The notes: a model not told the origin generated them from the letters alone. Positions 1 to 11,619 are shown, counted from the stretch's first letter. The stretch is DNA of 64,000 nucleotides from Heloderma charlesbogerti (GCA_026122225.1 JANEZZ010002694.1:434001-498000); one strand, 5' to 3'. Made by a program: numbers and translations.

Positions 1-1900
1 ATAATGCTCCACTATGACCTAGAGGCAGTGCAGGTTTGAGCGAACATTTTTTTGAACAGAATGTATAAAATTTACTTTACAGGGTTTATTTTTTAAAAAA
101 AAGCTTCAAAAAGTAAATGGTTAGTTAAAATTTGTGAGAATAAGGCACTTTATTTATAAGTCAGTATGCTTAGAATTGGGCTTTGGCTTCAGCATTCATA
201 GTTACTAACAATGTAGTTTACATTGTGGAGCACTTGTGCCCATTGACGTTCATGGATTTAAGCATGTGTAGCTCTATACTGGATTAAGTTAGGGAAGGTT
301 TCAGCACTGAAGAGGGTAGAGCACATGCCAATCAAACCTCCCCCCCCCCAAAAAAAATGTGTGTGTGGTGGTGGTGGGGATAAATAAAACTGGCAGGGAA
401 TTGCTGTGGGGTTCAGTACTGTTATATCAGTGCTCCTATAAATCAATCATGTAGCCTCAGCCTCTGAAAAAAAGAGGTGTGGGGATAGATTATGTCACTT
501 GTCGCTCATGACATCAAAGGACAACTCTGTCAATGCCTGCACGCATACAGCGAAGAAATGTCGTATCTCCATAACAGAAGCTCTACCTTCAGGAGAGGTG
601 TCTGGCTCCTTCACAATAAATGAGTGACAGTCATTTATTTGTAGTACTATGAATTGATGATCTCAAAAGAACTCCAAAGCATCAGGGCTAGACATTTATA
701 CCTTGAGTGCCTCATCAAAAAGTCTGTATATCCTTCTGTGAATGCCCATTGCTGGAGGCAGGATCTGAAATGGCTCTGATCCTTCTACTCAGGTTGGGAT
801 CCTTATTTTTCATTGTCATTGTATTATGGCATTTTAATTATGAAGATGAATTTTTCTTCTGTTTTTGATAAATAAAACATTTTTGATAGCTGCGTATATC
901 ATTTTACATTTACGCTCCAGCATCTGTTTCATTTGTTGTCTTTCAAACATAAGCTTGGTGCAAGTACAGTTTTGTTACCATCAGTTTTGTTTCTATTAGC
1001 ATTAGGCTTACTGGTACTCAGCCAGGCCTTGGGATTTTCCTTTCTCCCTGTAGCAGTGCCAATCAGAGGCCAGGGTGTTTGGCACCCTGCCCCAAACCCC
1101 ACTCCTGAAAAAAACAAGTAAATAGCTTAACCTTTTTGTCTGGCTGCAGCGTGGCATCATGCACTGGCTGCTGCTGCAGGACCAAGAGTGGTCCAGGAAC
1201 CCTTCAGTCTGGCAACTGTGAGTCCGTAATCCGGCAGATATGCACCTGAGCCTTTTCTCCCACCCACTCACCTTTTGGAGCAAGAGAAGCTGGCTCAGGT
1301 ATGATATCCTTGTTTTAGTTCAATGCAAGCCGGCATGGCCCCAATTCAGATTGGGACTGTGGCACTCCAGAAGGAGAAATTAAACCTTCCCCCCACCCAT
1401 TTTCATCTGAAATTCCAACCCCCATGGGTGGGGGGTTAAAGGAAGAAGAAAATCCTCCATTAGGGTTTCTTGATTTTATTAGGCAGGAGAGGGGTGAGCC
1501 TGTTGTTAACGTTGCTGCTTTAAAGATGTGTCCTGAAAGCCCATTTCTGGTGCCTGCATTGTGGGCATTAAAAAAAATCAATTTAGATGCTTGGGGTCAA
1601 GTTTAAAAACCCATTTAGGGTGCTGGGTGTCATGCATTTTTATAAACCAATTTGGGGTGCTGGAGTGCTGGTGACCCCTTGGCTATGTCTCTGGTGACCC
1701 ACCCTCTGCCCCACTCATAGACCACCAGCTGCCACTGCCTGTAAATTTACATTTACAGACACAAATAGAAACACAGATTTACAAGGAAGAAGAGGTATAA
1801 ACAAAGCAGCAAAGTGTTCAATGTGTTTGCCAGTCAAGGAATTCTTACATTGCCTCTACCTCTCTAACTTGCTCCCTAGCCCAGTACAATACCAAAAACA
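1..1900. other. No gene recognised
   Basis: AT-rich non-coding DNA. A poly-C/poly-A and GT-rich low-complexity patch lies at about 330-380. Short open frames at 930-1600 lack codon character or family similarity. A short piece resembling a hAT MITE end (caggggttctcaaatccttt) begins near 1913. Confidence 0.5.
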
Positions 1901-2429
1901 GTCTTCTATAACAGGGGTTCTCAAATCCTTTAGCTCCTGTAACATTTTACAGGGAACGTAGCCCATAAAAGCATGTCACCTGCCCTGTCTATAATCCCTT
2001 CTCAGCTAATGTTGCCAAATTTCCAACATGACCATGCTGCTGTGCCTTAACAGCAGCTTGATCTACAGCAATGAGCAAGTCACAGTGGGTGGTTTAAAAA
2101 AATCATACAGTGAAAAGCTTCATCTAATTTCTGTAGACCAAGGCACTGGTAGATGCACAACCATAGGGGCTGATTGAGAAGTTGGCAATCTGGTTTCCAG
2201 CTCCCCCCGCTAGTGCTGTCACAGTCTACCAGCTTGAACATCCACAGTATCATCACAGGTACTACTGCCCTAATTCAATCCCCAGGCTTCCCTTTATTCT
2301 AGCTAGAGATGGACTAGGCAGCTGGGAGAGACAGTGACGACCTGCCAAGCATGCTGCTACCTCATCCTTCATCTCTGGGAGAAGGGCATAAAAGTGCACC
2401 TGAGAAATATTGGAGCAAGAATAAGGGAA

Positions 2430-2510
2430 AGTGTGTGAAACCTTGCTGCACTGAGCAGGGGGTTGGACTAGATGGCCTAAAAGCCCCCCTCCAACGCTGA
2501 TTCTATATGG
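2430..2510 (+). mobile_element. CR1 LINE 3'-end fragment
   Basis: The stretch ctgagcagggggttggactagatggcc matches the 3' UTR of the better-preserved CR1 copies in this window (for example near 16235). Only the last 80 bp or so is present and the terminal octamer repeats are missing. Confidence 0.65.
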
Positions 2511-2534
2511 TCAACTGAGGATGAGCAAGATTAC

Positions 2535-2945
2535 AGGATTTAAGAACATAAAAACAGCCATGCTGGATCAGACCAAGGATCCATGTATTCTGTTCACACA
2601 GTGGCCAACCAGCTGCCCGCAGAAAACCCACAAGCAGGACATGAGTGCAACAGCACCCTCCCACCCATGTTCCGCAGCAACTGGTGTACATAGGCTCACT
2701 GCCTCTGGTACTGGAGGTAGCATAGACCCATCAGGACTACTAGCCAATGATAGCCTTCTCCTCCATGTATTTGTGTAATCCCCTTTTAAAGCCATCCAAA
2801 TTGGTGGCCATCACTACATCTTGTGGTAGCAAGTTCCATAGTTTAACTATGTGCTGTGTGAAGAAGTACTTCCTTTTATCTGTCCTGAATCTACCACTGT
2901 ACACTTCATGGGATAACTCCAGGTTCTAGTATTATGAATAAGTGT
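2535..2945. mobile_element. Interspersed repeat of squamate type, class uncertain
   Basis: From ttaagaacataaaaacagcc to the ggttctagtattatg end, this resembles a repeat I recall as abundant in squamate and other reptile genomes (LINE-derived in my recollection). Its short open frames do not form a protein. Flanked by a CR1 tail on the left. Confidence 0.5.
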
Positions 2946-3687
2946 TTCTGAAGTTCCTCCAATAGACTTCTACAAGACTGCTTGGGAATTGCTGTTTTAC
3001 AGGAATCTTTGAGCCTTACGTCCCTGAGCCCCTGTGGATTTCTCCCCCCCCCCTTTTGTTGCGTTTTTCCCCTACTTATTTTTCCGGTATTTTCTTTTCT
3101 CTGCTCTCTGCATTATCTGTATTTCCACATTTGCTTGGTTTACTTCACTTTTGCCTATCTCTTGAGTTCTGTTTTCCTATATCTGGCCAGAGTTTCCCAT
3201 TCTGCTCTTTCCATTTCCTTTGGTCATTTAAGACCAGTTACAACACAATTCTAAGTATTCTAAACATGAGGAAACAGTTGCTTCCGTGGATATCTACTCA
3301 AAACGAAGCATGATCTTTCTGACAGTGCTTCCTTCAGCAGGAGCCTGTAGACCCCTCCTTCCATCTCCCTCAGCTAGATTCCAGAAAAAGCAAGCGGCAG
3401 CACAGGTGCCATCTTAAAGAGCTGCCATCACACCGGTGGTTTTTCAGCCCACAAGTGATTATTGGTGAGAAGTATGCATATCGCTGGTTATTATGAAGGA
3501 ATAGTAAAGTGCCTTCAACAGATGCCCTTAAAATTAGTGGTGAGTTGAAAATGCTCCACCCCTACCCATCTCAAATTCAGGCTGGGTTTCTTTCTTTTTT
3601 TCCTGGGGAACAGAAATAACTTGTACATTTTGGGACTGGGGCTTGGTGCTTTACAGAAGCAGCAATATAGTCCATGATTAAATCCAG

Positions 3688-3755
3688 CTGCCCTCCAGAT
3701 GTGTTGGACTACAGTCCAACATATCTGGAGAGAACCAGGTTAGGGGAAGCTGATT
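3688..3755. mobile_element. Short palindromic hAT-like MITE, truncated
   Basis: Arms ccctccagatgtgttggact and agtccaacatatctggag face each other with almost no loop. It is a degenerate member of the family seen complete at 30695-30804. Confidence 0.6.
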
Positions 3756-3789
3756 AAATCTACAGTTTTTAACTGACCTCTAAACACCA

Positions 3790-4205
3790 CCAAAGAGAGT
3801 ACTAAGTGAATGAACTCATGGGAGGGGGATTCCACAAATGAGGTACCACAATTGAAATGGGCCTTGTCCTCTTCCTGACCCATCTCACTCAAGGGGATTT
3901 AGGGCCAAGGTAGTCAGGAGGGTTCATATGGGAGTCAGCAGTCCTTTAAGTACCCAGGCACGAAGCCATATAGGGCTTTCTAGCTCAAAGCCAGTATGTT
4001 GGGCTGGGCCTGGAAATAAATATGAATCCAGTCGAGCTGTTTAAGCCCTGGTCTGGCATGATATGTTCCCTACTGCCAGTACCACATAACACCCTTGCTA
4101 CTCTGTTCTGAACTAGCAGAAGTTTCCAAACAGCTTTCAGAGGCAGAAAAAAGTGCAATAATTTTTCTGAAGTGGAACAGGCCTTTCCCAGGCAACTGCT
4201 TCATC
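3790..4205 (-). mobile_element. L2-derived repeat, antisense
   Basis: The plus strand carries gggggattccacaaatgagg and later phrases (taagtacccaggcacgaagccatatagggctt) that I recognise as the antisense of an L2-clade 3' region. A related segment lies at 54430-54640. Degenerate, no open frame. Confidence 0.5.
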
Positions 4206-4379
4206 CATAAACAGTGCCTCAGTATAGTCTGGTTGAGCTTCAGTTTATTGTCCCTTATCTAGCCATCTACCAAATTCAGATACCTGGTCAGAATGTTAAA
4301 AATGGAAAGGAGAATAGAGTGGTTGACATTATCAGCATACAATACTTCAACACTGAGAGAAGGCATTCAAATCCATATT

Positions 4380-4728
4380 TAACAAGATCAGCCTCGGATG
4401 GCCTTCTCTGTGTCCCATCAGCCAGGACAGCTAGGCTGGTGAGGATGAGGGAGAGAGCCTTCTCTGTGGTGGCCCCCACTCTGTGGAACTCCCTCCCTAG
4501 GGAACTCCGCCATGCCCCCTCTTCAATGAGCTTCCGCCATGCATTAAAAATGTGGCTGTTCAGGCAGGCATTTGGGGTGGGTTAGGGTATTTTTAGAAAT
4601 ATTATGTTTTAAAGTAGAATTTAATTGTTTTAAAACTGTTTGTATTGCTGTACATCACCCAGAATGGCCGGGTGACTGGCCAGATGGGCGATTAAGAAAT
4701 TCAATAATTAAATAAATAAAATATTTAG
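4380..4728 (+). mobile_element. L2-clade LINE, 3' end
   Basis: It encodes the C-terminal tail of an L2-type ORF2 (TRSASDGLL, RAFSVVAPTLWNSLPRELR) and continues through the 3' UTR (acatcacccagaatggccgg) to a (aaat)n tail. Same family as the copy at 42.1-45.5 kb and much less diverged than the other L2 pieces. 5'-truncated, as usual for LINEs. Confidence 0.85.
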
Positions 4729-5772
4729 CAGCTAGGTGATTACTTGACAAGTAAAAAACATCCTGTTTGAATGGAAATTACTTCCATAGTTGCTTCTCAA
4801 GATTCTCTTGAAAGGGAACTTCCTGAACACCAGATGCTGCCTGGCACAGCTTGGCACCAATGTTGTATTCTGTTGGGCACCAATAGTTAAAATGTTTCTA
4901 TTTACTTGGGCATTTAAATTCATTTTTAACATTGTCATATAGTTTTACCTGGTTGATGTGTTGCTTTTAACCCCTCTCAGTTTTGAACTGATGTTTTACT
5001 GTATTTTATTGTTGATGTGTTACGTTATCTTTGCACATAGCTTTGGAACCCACTTTTGGGGGCGATGAGCAATAAACAATTTTTAAAAACACACACATTT
5101 ATGGATCTTCAAAGGTTTGCTTGCTTGTGACAGTTCTGCTTTGGAAAACATGCCTTCATAAATATATTATTTAATTTTAAAAGCTGATAAGAATTTATAC
5201 GATGATACTCAGTGAGTATCACTCAGCTTCCGTTAGGAATAAGTCTTTCCACATCAAAAGCAATATTTTTCACATCGAGAAATGATAATTGTAGATGTGC
5301 AGCATATTTTCTTTTAAAAGACATGGTGGACTGTAAAGAACATGGCATTTGAAAACTTCTCTAGTTTAGTTTCAACGATGAAATATTCATGTGAGAATAT
5401 TCTCACTGCATGCACAATCTTAGATGAGCACATTATCATGTATTACATAAATTAATAACTTTGTCCATCGAAGCTGAAAACATATGCAGTGATTGAAGAG
5501 GAAGCACATACTGCTGCCATTGAAATGTAAGAATTGCTGTGAGTCTTGCAGTATACAGATTCACAAGGTGAGAGAAGAAAATCAGGCAGGCACTAAAACG
5601 ATCAAAACTAGAAAGTAAGAAATAGCAAGTGGCACATCCAACAAAGGGGAAAGGGGAAAATATTTTGGCCAGCAGGTCAAGGGGACTGATACAAAGAAAG
5701 TAGACTTGCTCAAAAAAAGTGTTGGTAGAGGGCATAGTGGAATTCACTTTAGCTGCAATAGTGCTAACATCA

Positions 5773-5974
5773 CTGGAGGCTGGTAGGACTGTGAATCCAT
5801 TCTGGGTTTCAGTCAGAACCATCCAGAACTCTAAAGGAGCTATCTAAGGTGCTGAGACCTATTTTAGGGATGGGGTTCAACACCTTGGATAGCTCCTTTA
5901 GAGTTCTGGTGGGTTCTGACTGAAAACCAGAATAGATTCACAGCCCCACTGAAATAGGAGCCACCAGCCTCCAC
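5773..5974. mobile_element. Foldback element (long inverted repeat)
   Basis: The left arm (5773-5860, ctggaggctggtaggactgtg onward) is the reverse complement of the right arm (5875-5974), sharing for example ccagaactctaaaggagctat. The loop is only about 15 nt. The right arm has an extra 17-nt block near its outer end. A non-autonomous foldback/MITE is the simplest explanation; I cannot assign a superfamily. Confidence 0.75.
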
Positions 5975-6299
5975 TACATTAGTTTTCTAAAGCACCGTTC
6001 AACATCCCTGACAAGTGAGGCAAAACTATCTGGTTCCATCCAGCTTGTAAATATGTCCAAGATTCAGAGAAATACTGTAGACATGCCTAAAAGCTTAGTT
6101 GTGCCCAGTGAGACTGCTTGTTTTTCACCATTAAAACAACATACTGCCGAATTCTATCACAAGATTTCTTTTTAAAGGCCCCTCAGTTTCAGAAGTAGTT
6201 TTCAATGGAAAAGAGAAAGCTGCTTTTTGAGAAACACAAGTGCCTTAAGTGCGTAGCCTGAGTTGCATGGTTCCTTGGATCCTGTTTCTTCAAACACTA

Positions 6300-6950
6300 A
6301 TCATAACCTCATGATTAGACTACGGCAATGGGCTATAAGTGGGGCTGCCCTTGTGCGTGGTTCAGAAGCTGCAGCTAGTGCAGAATGCAGCAGCCAGGAT
6401 GCTCACTGGGACACCCAGCTATGCTCACACAACCCCTGTGTTAAAAGAACTGCGCTGGCTGCCTATTAGCTACCAAGCCATGTACAAGGGTATGTTACTG
6501 TCATACAAAGCCCTCAACAACCTGTGACCAGGATACCTAGCAGACCACCTTCCCTTATACATACCCAGGCGACTTTGAAGATCATCAGAGGAGGCCTTGC
6601 TGGTCATTCCACAACGAACGGAATGTCACCATAAAGAACCTCGACAGAGGGCCTTCTCTGTGGCAGCACCCACCCTCTGGAAAACCTCCCCCATGCAGTC
6701 CAGGAGGCAGAAAATGTGGCTGCTTTAAAACACCTCCTGAACACACATTTGTTCACCCAGGCTTTTGCTGGGCTGTAATTACATTAATAGTCACTCCATT
6801 TTTTCTTGAATTTTTTTTTCATTGTAGTTGGGAGTGTTTTTAATGCTGTGTTTTTAATATTGTATTTTAAATGTGACTTTAATATTTGTGAACCGCTGAG
6901 GGATTTTGTTATACTCAGTGGGATATAAGTGTCACAAATAAATAAGTAAT
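6300..6950 (+). mobile_element. L2-clade LINE fragment, second subfamily
   Basis: Reading frames spell the L2-type C-terminal signature in pieces: VQKLQLVQNAAARMLTGTP, then VLKELRWLPISYQAMYKGML. The rest is frameshifted. The 3' UTR ends near ataaataagtaataaaaat. More diverged than the 42-45 kb family. Confidence 0.8.
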
Positions 6951-6959
6951 AAAAATAAC

Positions 6960-8000
6960 CATTTCTCCTGTGTGAGGCCAGACTTCAATGAAGCCACTGG
7001 GTACGATGTGGCAGGAAATGTAAAGGGGAGCAAGCACTAGTGATGTTACCGAAGCTTGTCAATTCCTGCTTTGTAATACGAATATCAGCAACGTGCAGTG
7101 TTGGTCTTCAATGCGAAGCAAGCGCTACGATCCCAGGAGAGCTTTTCCACCTCAGATTGTAAGTTGAATCGGAAAAGAACTCCTCCCACTCCCTTCCCAC
7201 TTTTGGTGGTAGATGCCACCATGGCGGCCTCCCAAGCACCAAGGGCCCTCTCTAGGAAATGCAAACTGAGCTCCGCGTGTTTGAATCCATTGCTCAGGTG
7301 TGAGGCACATGTCACAAGGCTCCCGGTAGCTTGGGTGCTGCCACACGTGTACAGAGGTACATAAAACTTTGCATACAAGCATGCATTGTCCACCAATCAC
7401 ATGTTAATCATACTGCTAGCATATCACCATAGTATAGCTCAGAAGGCATGTCATAAAGCCTCATAGCACAGCTATAGCATAAGTTTGGCCAAGAACCCAG
7501 ACTAGGATAAGATGTCGAAACCATGGAAGGCCCCAGAAAGAAGAACATAGCTTTGTGCAGAAACTACACATTTGCTGACTTGGTGATCAAAAAGGGGTCA
7601 AACAGGCAGTGTTGTGGTCGAGAAGTCTCACGAGCATCTGGGGGAAGTGATGGTTACTGAAACTTTGGGACAAACAAATGACGTAGCTGAGAGGCACGTG
7701 AAGACGGGAATATCATAGGTACAGAAGCCAATCAGTTTTCAGGGAATGCCATTATCAGGTTTGATACATTGAATGGGGATACATTGAATGGGGTGTTTAA
7801 GGGAATAGAGGAGGTGGCTCCCAGCAGGGGGTCGTAGCAGAAATCTGTAATGGGTCATGTATCAACTGTTCTTTTTAAAGGTCAGTTTTGTGTTCTCCTG
7901 TTGTGAACTTCGTCACAAAGAACCATAGTATCTATCCTTTACGTTTGTCTTAATGCCTTTTAAATAAACTTGGTGTGTTTTTACTTATAGACCTGGTTTG
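6960..8000. other. Unassigned; weak candidate LTR at about 7400-7990
   Basis: No gene recognised. The stretch 7730-7990 ends with a run (ccttttaaataaacttggtgtg) that looks like a polyadenylation region of an LTR, and there is a small direct duplication (gatacattgaatgggg twice near 7768). I found no paired LTR, primer-binding site or retroviral coding sequence, so this is only a suspicion. Confidence 0.2.
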
Positions 8001-8089
8001 CATGTAACGGCAATTCCTGGATTGTTTAATGTGGCTAAGCAGGAGCAAGGGCTTTGCCTCCCGCACGCTCATCACTTCTGCTTGCAATT

Positions 8090-8303
8090 AACAATCCAGG
8101 AACACCCCTGTCCTGGGTTGTTATTGTGATGTCCAAACCTGGAACTCTGGGTTGTTTAGGGGTTAAACAATGCAGAGTTTACCGAGAATCACCCATGGTT
8201 TGTTGTTGGTTTATACTCTGGGTTGTTTAAACCCTAAACAACTCAGAGTTCCAGGATCAGATGTCACAATAACAACCTAGGAACAGGGCATTCCTGGATT
8301 GTT
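8090..8303. mobile_element. Palindromic MITE with about 84-bp arms
   Basis: Left arm 8090-8173 (aacaatccaggaacacccct onward) pairs with right arm 8219-8303, with long matching blocks such as ttgttattgtga and ggaactctg.gttgttta. The centre is a 45-nt loop. A further half-copy lies just left (8012-8027, attcctggattgttta), suggesting a nested or tandem insertion. Confidence 0.8.
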
Positions 8304-8718
8304 GATTGAAAGTAGAAGCCTGGCCACGACAATTGTTACATGTGAACCGGTCGGGAAGTGACTGAGAAAGCAGTCCAAGAAAGTAAGCAGAAAACCAAGA
8401 ACCAGGGCTTCCTCTGTAGGGTGAAGTGGTTTTTTCACCACTACTACAAGTTTTACAGTGGTGGCATTAGCACTCATGAGAGATGATGGCAGTAGTGAAG
8501 GGGGAGTACTCGCATCAAACTGTAAACCATGCCCCCTTTTCAAAAGTGACGGGTGCCACTGTGAAATATGGATTTAATTTTCCCCAGGACCACTCAGTTG
8601 ATCAGGCTGAGAGGTTTGGGATCTTATGAGGAGGAGAAGAACATACACACAACCAATGTAGATGAAAGAAAAGAAGATCTATTTGAAATAAAAGAAATAA
8701 GCAAAAGTAGAACCTCCC

Positions 8719-8930
8719 CAGAGAGTTGCACGCTCTCTGAGGCTGAAGAGGTCACACACCTCTCAGGCACAAACTTAGTTACAAACAAATCTCAGAGAGT
8801 TTCAGGCTCTCTGAAGCTCAAGACTGAAGAGGACACATGTCTCTTAGGTACAAACTTAATTACAAAGAAATTTCAAAGAGCTTCAAGCCCCCTGAATCTC
8901 AAGAGGTTACATACCTCTTAGATTAGAACC
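8719..8930. repeat. Three imperfect tandem units of 74-81 bp
   Basis: Units begin at 8719, 8793 and 8874 (cagagag / cagagag / caaagag). Each carries agagagtt..gctctctga (a small hairpin), a gaagagg motif and acaaacttaVttacaaa. A 117-residue plus-strand open frame (8568-8921) runs through it. I see no family match and regard coding as unlikely. Confidence 0.75.
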
Positions 8931-8999
8931 TCAAACCAACAATCCTCAAGAAGCTGCGCCCTTCTATGAGGCTTTAAGAAACGTAGTTACCCAAATGTG

Positions 9000-9430
9000 G
9001 TGCGTTAAATGACTAAATATACAGTTAGCCCGTTTGTTGCTCAGCTCCAGATCAGTCCAACCGCCACAAAATGGCCCACTGAAGTATCAGTGATACAGTG
9101 TTAGCCACGCCCACGCTCAAGCCTGCTGTCTTATATCCAAACCAACAGTGAGTATGACAGAACAAAGATAGCTGCGCCCTATCTACGCCCTGGACAGTAA
9201 AATCCTCTCCCTGAATTTCACCCAACACATACTCACCACAACGCTATCAAGTACTTGGCCAGAGCATTCAATGCGTGTCCTCTTGGATTGAGGGTACTGT
9301 TGTATGTGCACATACAACGATCCAGATGCCGCCATGCCCCTCCTGAACAGTGGCAGATTCACGGGTTTTATACTCTTCTGCCCTCATTGGGGCTCATGAA
9401 ATCAAAGAGGAGTTCTGTATGTTCTTTGTT
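9000..9430. other. No feature recognised
   Basis: Mixed-composition DNA between the tandem repeat and a CR1 insertion. No coding, repeat or splice structure that I can support. Confidence 0.4.
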
Positions 9431-9431
9431 G

Positions 9432-10330
9432 ATCATAGAATCATAGAATAGTGGGTTTGGAAGGGGCCTACAAGGCCATCGAGTCCAACCCCCTGCTCAG
9501 TGCAGGAATCCAAGTCAGAGCATCCCTGACAGATGGCTGTCCAGCCTCATCTTGAATGCCTCCTGTGTGGGAGAGCCCACCAACTCCCTGGGTAGTTGGT
9601 TCCATTGTCGTATTGCTCTAACAGTCTGGAAGTTTCTCCTGATGTTCAGCTGGAATCTGGCTTCCTGTCACTTGAGCCCATTATTCCGTGTCCTGCACTC
9701 TGGGATGATCGAAAAGAGATCCTAGCCTTCCTCTCTGTGACAACCTTTCAAGTCCTTGAAGGGCGCTATCATATCTCCCCTCAGTCTTCTCTTCTCAAGG
9801 CTAGACATGTTCTTTCAGTCTCTCTTCATAGGGCTTTGTTTCCAGTCCCCTGATCATCTTTGTTGCCCTCCTCTGAACCCTCTCCAGCTTGTCTGCATCC
9901 CTCTTAAAATGTGGCACCCAGAACTGGACACAGTACTCCAGATGAGGCCTAACCAGGGCTGAGTAGAGGGGAACTAGTACTTCCCGGGATTTGGAAGCTA
10001 TGCTTCTATGAATACAGCCCAAAATGGCATTTGCCTTCTTTGCAGCCACATCACGTTGTTGGCTCATATTCAGCTTGCAATCGACAACAATTCCAAGATC
10101 CTTCTCGCTTGTAGTGTTGTTGAGCCACGTATCCCCCATCTTGTAACTGCATTTGGTTTCTTTTTCCTAGGTGCAGAACTTGGCATTTATCCCTATTAAA
10201 TATCATTCTGTTATTTTCTGCCCAGTGCTCCAACCTATCAAGATCACTTTGAATTCTGTTTCTGTCTTCCAGGGTATTAGCTATCCTGCCCCAGCTGTCA
10301 GTGTGCCTCTGCCAACATGGCTTAGATTTG
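9432..10330 (-). mobile_element. CR1 LINE, 3' third of ORF2 plus 3' UTR
   Basis: On the minus strand two frames carry the CR1 ORF2 C-terminus: DLDRLEHWAENNRMIFNRDKC, then LVRPHLEYCVQFW and LERVQRRATKMIRGL. A frameshift lies near 10100. The 3' UTR follows down to 9432, where the plus strand reads tcatagaatcatagaatag, the CR1 terminal direct repeat. 5'-truncated. Confidence 0.93.
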
Positions 10331-10404
10331 GTAGTGGTGCAAGAAAGCAAACAAAACACACACAAAAAGCAGCCTGAGACACCTCCGAAGACATACTTAT
10401 GCCA

Positions 10405-10470
10405 AGACAGAACTGGGATTTGAACCCTGGCTTGCAAAACAGGAGCTTTAGCCAGCTCAGCCATGACATG
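10405..10470 (-). pseudogene. tRNA-Thr-like pseudogene, cassette 1
   Basis: The minus strand reads ATGGCTGAGCTGGCTAAAGC, followed by TCCTGTTTTGCAAG, then CAGGGTTCAAATCCCAG (T-arm). The D-arm and B-box are recognisable; the anticodon arm is disrupted. It is the first Thr-like unit of the tandem array. Confidence 0.6.
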
Positions 10471-10580
10471 CCCAGTCCCTCCTAATGGCCTTTACGTATG
10501 CAAGGGGGAGTCCTCTTCATCACAGGGCAGCCACCGCCTCCCTTTTTCCAATAGACAAAGAGGAAATGTTAGATGATGGT

Positions 10581-10650
10581 ATGCCAGCCAGGACTCGAAC
10601 TCAGCTCTTGAGATTGGAAATCTCACATGATGCCTGTACAGCACTGGTGC
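10581..10650 (-). pseudogene. tRNA-like unit X, cassette 1
   Basis: 70 nt, beginning GCACCAG and ending CTGGCAT (acceptor mostly paired). A possible anticodon hairpin TGAGA-TTTCCAA-TCTCA has a 7-nt loop with TCC in the anticodon position (Gly if real), and a T-arm contains GAGTTCGAGTCC. Isotype is uncertain. Confidence 0.5.
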
Positions 10651-10794
10651 AACAGAAGCACCCCTCGTGGGAAGCTCTGTCTCCCACCACTCTATGCTGC
10701 ATAGTGAGGAATGGGTTCTGCAGAAGAGGTCCCTCTCCCACATGGGTGTTTCCCACTGGACTGGCGCTCCTCAAACAGCACACCATGGACAGAA

Positions 10795-10845
10795 ATACAT
10801 GTCTGGATTCAGTGTCCAATGTACTGGCAATTTCACTCTGGGACC
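10795..10845 (-). pseudogene. tRNA-Gln-like pseudogene, cassette 1 (damaged)
   Basis: The minus strand keeps GGTCCCA, TTGCCAGTACATTGGAC and CTGAATCCAG, i.e. acceptor, D-arm remnant and anticodon arm with CTG. The T-arm is lost. It aligns in position and flanks with the better copies at 11555 and 12908. Confidence 0.55.
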
Positions 10846-11165
10846 TGCTGTGGGGCATTCAAGAATGGAACTGAAGCAGCAAACCATGAATGTTGCTGCC
10901 TGTTTCTTCAGCTGCTAACTTTTCACCCAGGAAGAGAGGAGGCTCTTGTTTTGCACTGGGTTTGCTTGTCTAGAGGGTTTCACTTAGACATGAAATATCT
11001 GAGGATCAAGTCCCTGGCAAGCCCTCCTTGCTGGACCAGTGAGGCAAGAAACGTCTACCCCTTAAAGGCTCCCCACCCCTCCACCCTAAAGGCACCACAG
11101 GACAGGAGGCCGAGGGCAGAAAAGCGGACAGAAAACTTGCTCACTTCCAAAACGGGACACCAGCA

Positions 11166-11231
11166 GGCACCACTGGGCGTTGAGCCCAGGATCTCCTGCT
11201 TATGCAAGACAGATGCTTTAGGCATAGTGCC
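11166..11231 (-). pseudogene. tRNA-Thr-like pseudogene, cassette 2
   Basis: 66 nt with acceptor ends GGCACTA and GTGGTGCC. It retains AAGCATCTGTCTTGCATAAG and GGAGATCCTGGGCTCAA. The D-arm is shortened. A TTTT tract lies about 15 nt beyond the 3' end (CCCGTTTTGG), where a Pol III terminator would be. Confidence 0.6.
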
Positions 11232-11359
11232 AGAGGCGTGCCTTAGCCCGGCCTGTGCTCTTTTGAGTAGGCAAGGGGGAGGCCTCCCTTCAGAGCCGCT
11301 GCTTCCCTTTCCCCTTGTCTTTAAAGAAACAAACAAAGAAGGAACCACCAGAGGGTTGA

Positions 11360-11428
11360 GCACCAGCTGGTACTCAACCCCGGCTCACAAACTGGAAATC
11401 TCACATGATGCCTCCACACCACTGGTGC
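11360..11428 (-). pseudogene. tRNA-like unit X, cassette 2
   Basis: 69 nt with a perfect 7-bp acceptor stem (GCACCAG with CTGGTGC). The anticodon region reads TGTGAGATTTCCAG, but its 3' stem strand has decayed. Homologous to 10581-10650 along its whole length and flanks. Confidence 0.5.
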
Positions 11429-11554
11429 AACAGAGGAACCCACTTGCTGGGAGCTCTGCCTCCTGCCACTCTATGCTGGATGGCCAGTATGTGCTATATA
11501 TATTAAAAAGCCCCCTGCCTCCACCTCTAAGGGCAGGTTGTTGGCAGAAATACA

Positions 11555-11619
11555 GGTCCCAGTGAGACTCGGATCTCTGGATTCAGAGTCCAGAGTGCTG
11601 GCCATTATACCATGGGACC
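11555..11619 (-). pseudogene. tRNA-Gln(CTG)-like pseudogene, cassette 2
   Basis: The minus strand has a perfect acceptor (GGTCCCA with TGGGACC), D-arm TGGTATAATGGCCAGCA and intact anticodon arm CTCTGGACTCTGAATCCAG with anticodon CTG. About six bases are missing from the T-loop (GATCCGAGTCTCACTGGG), which destroys the B-box. Confidence 0.75.

Noticed and set aside
5436..5822. 128-codon minus-strand frame with hydrophobic stretches
   Set aside because: It ends inside a foldback element, has no recognisable family and no splice or promoter context.
7400..7990. Possible solo LTR of an endogenous retrovirus
   Set aside because: Only an AATAAA-containing end is suggestive. No paired LTR, clear TG...CA boundaries, duplication or viral coding sequence could be shown, so it is not claimed as a feature.
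10711..11565. 284-codon plus-strand open frame, the longest single-frame stretch in the left half
   Set aside because: It runs antisense through the tRNA-like array, starts inside one cassette and ends in another, and shows no domain or codon-usage sign of a gene.
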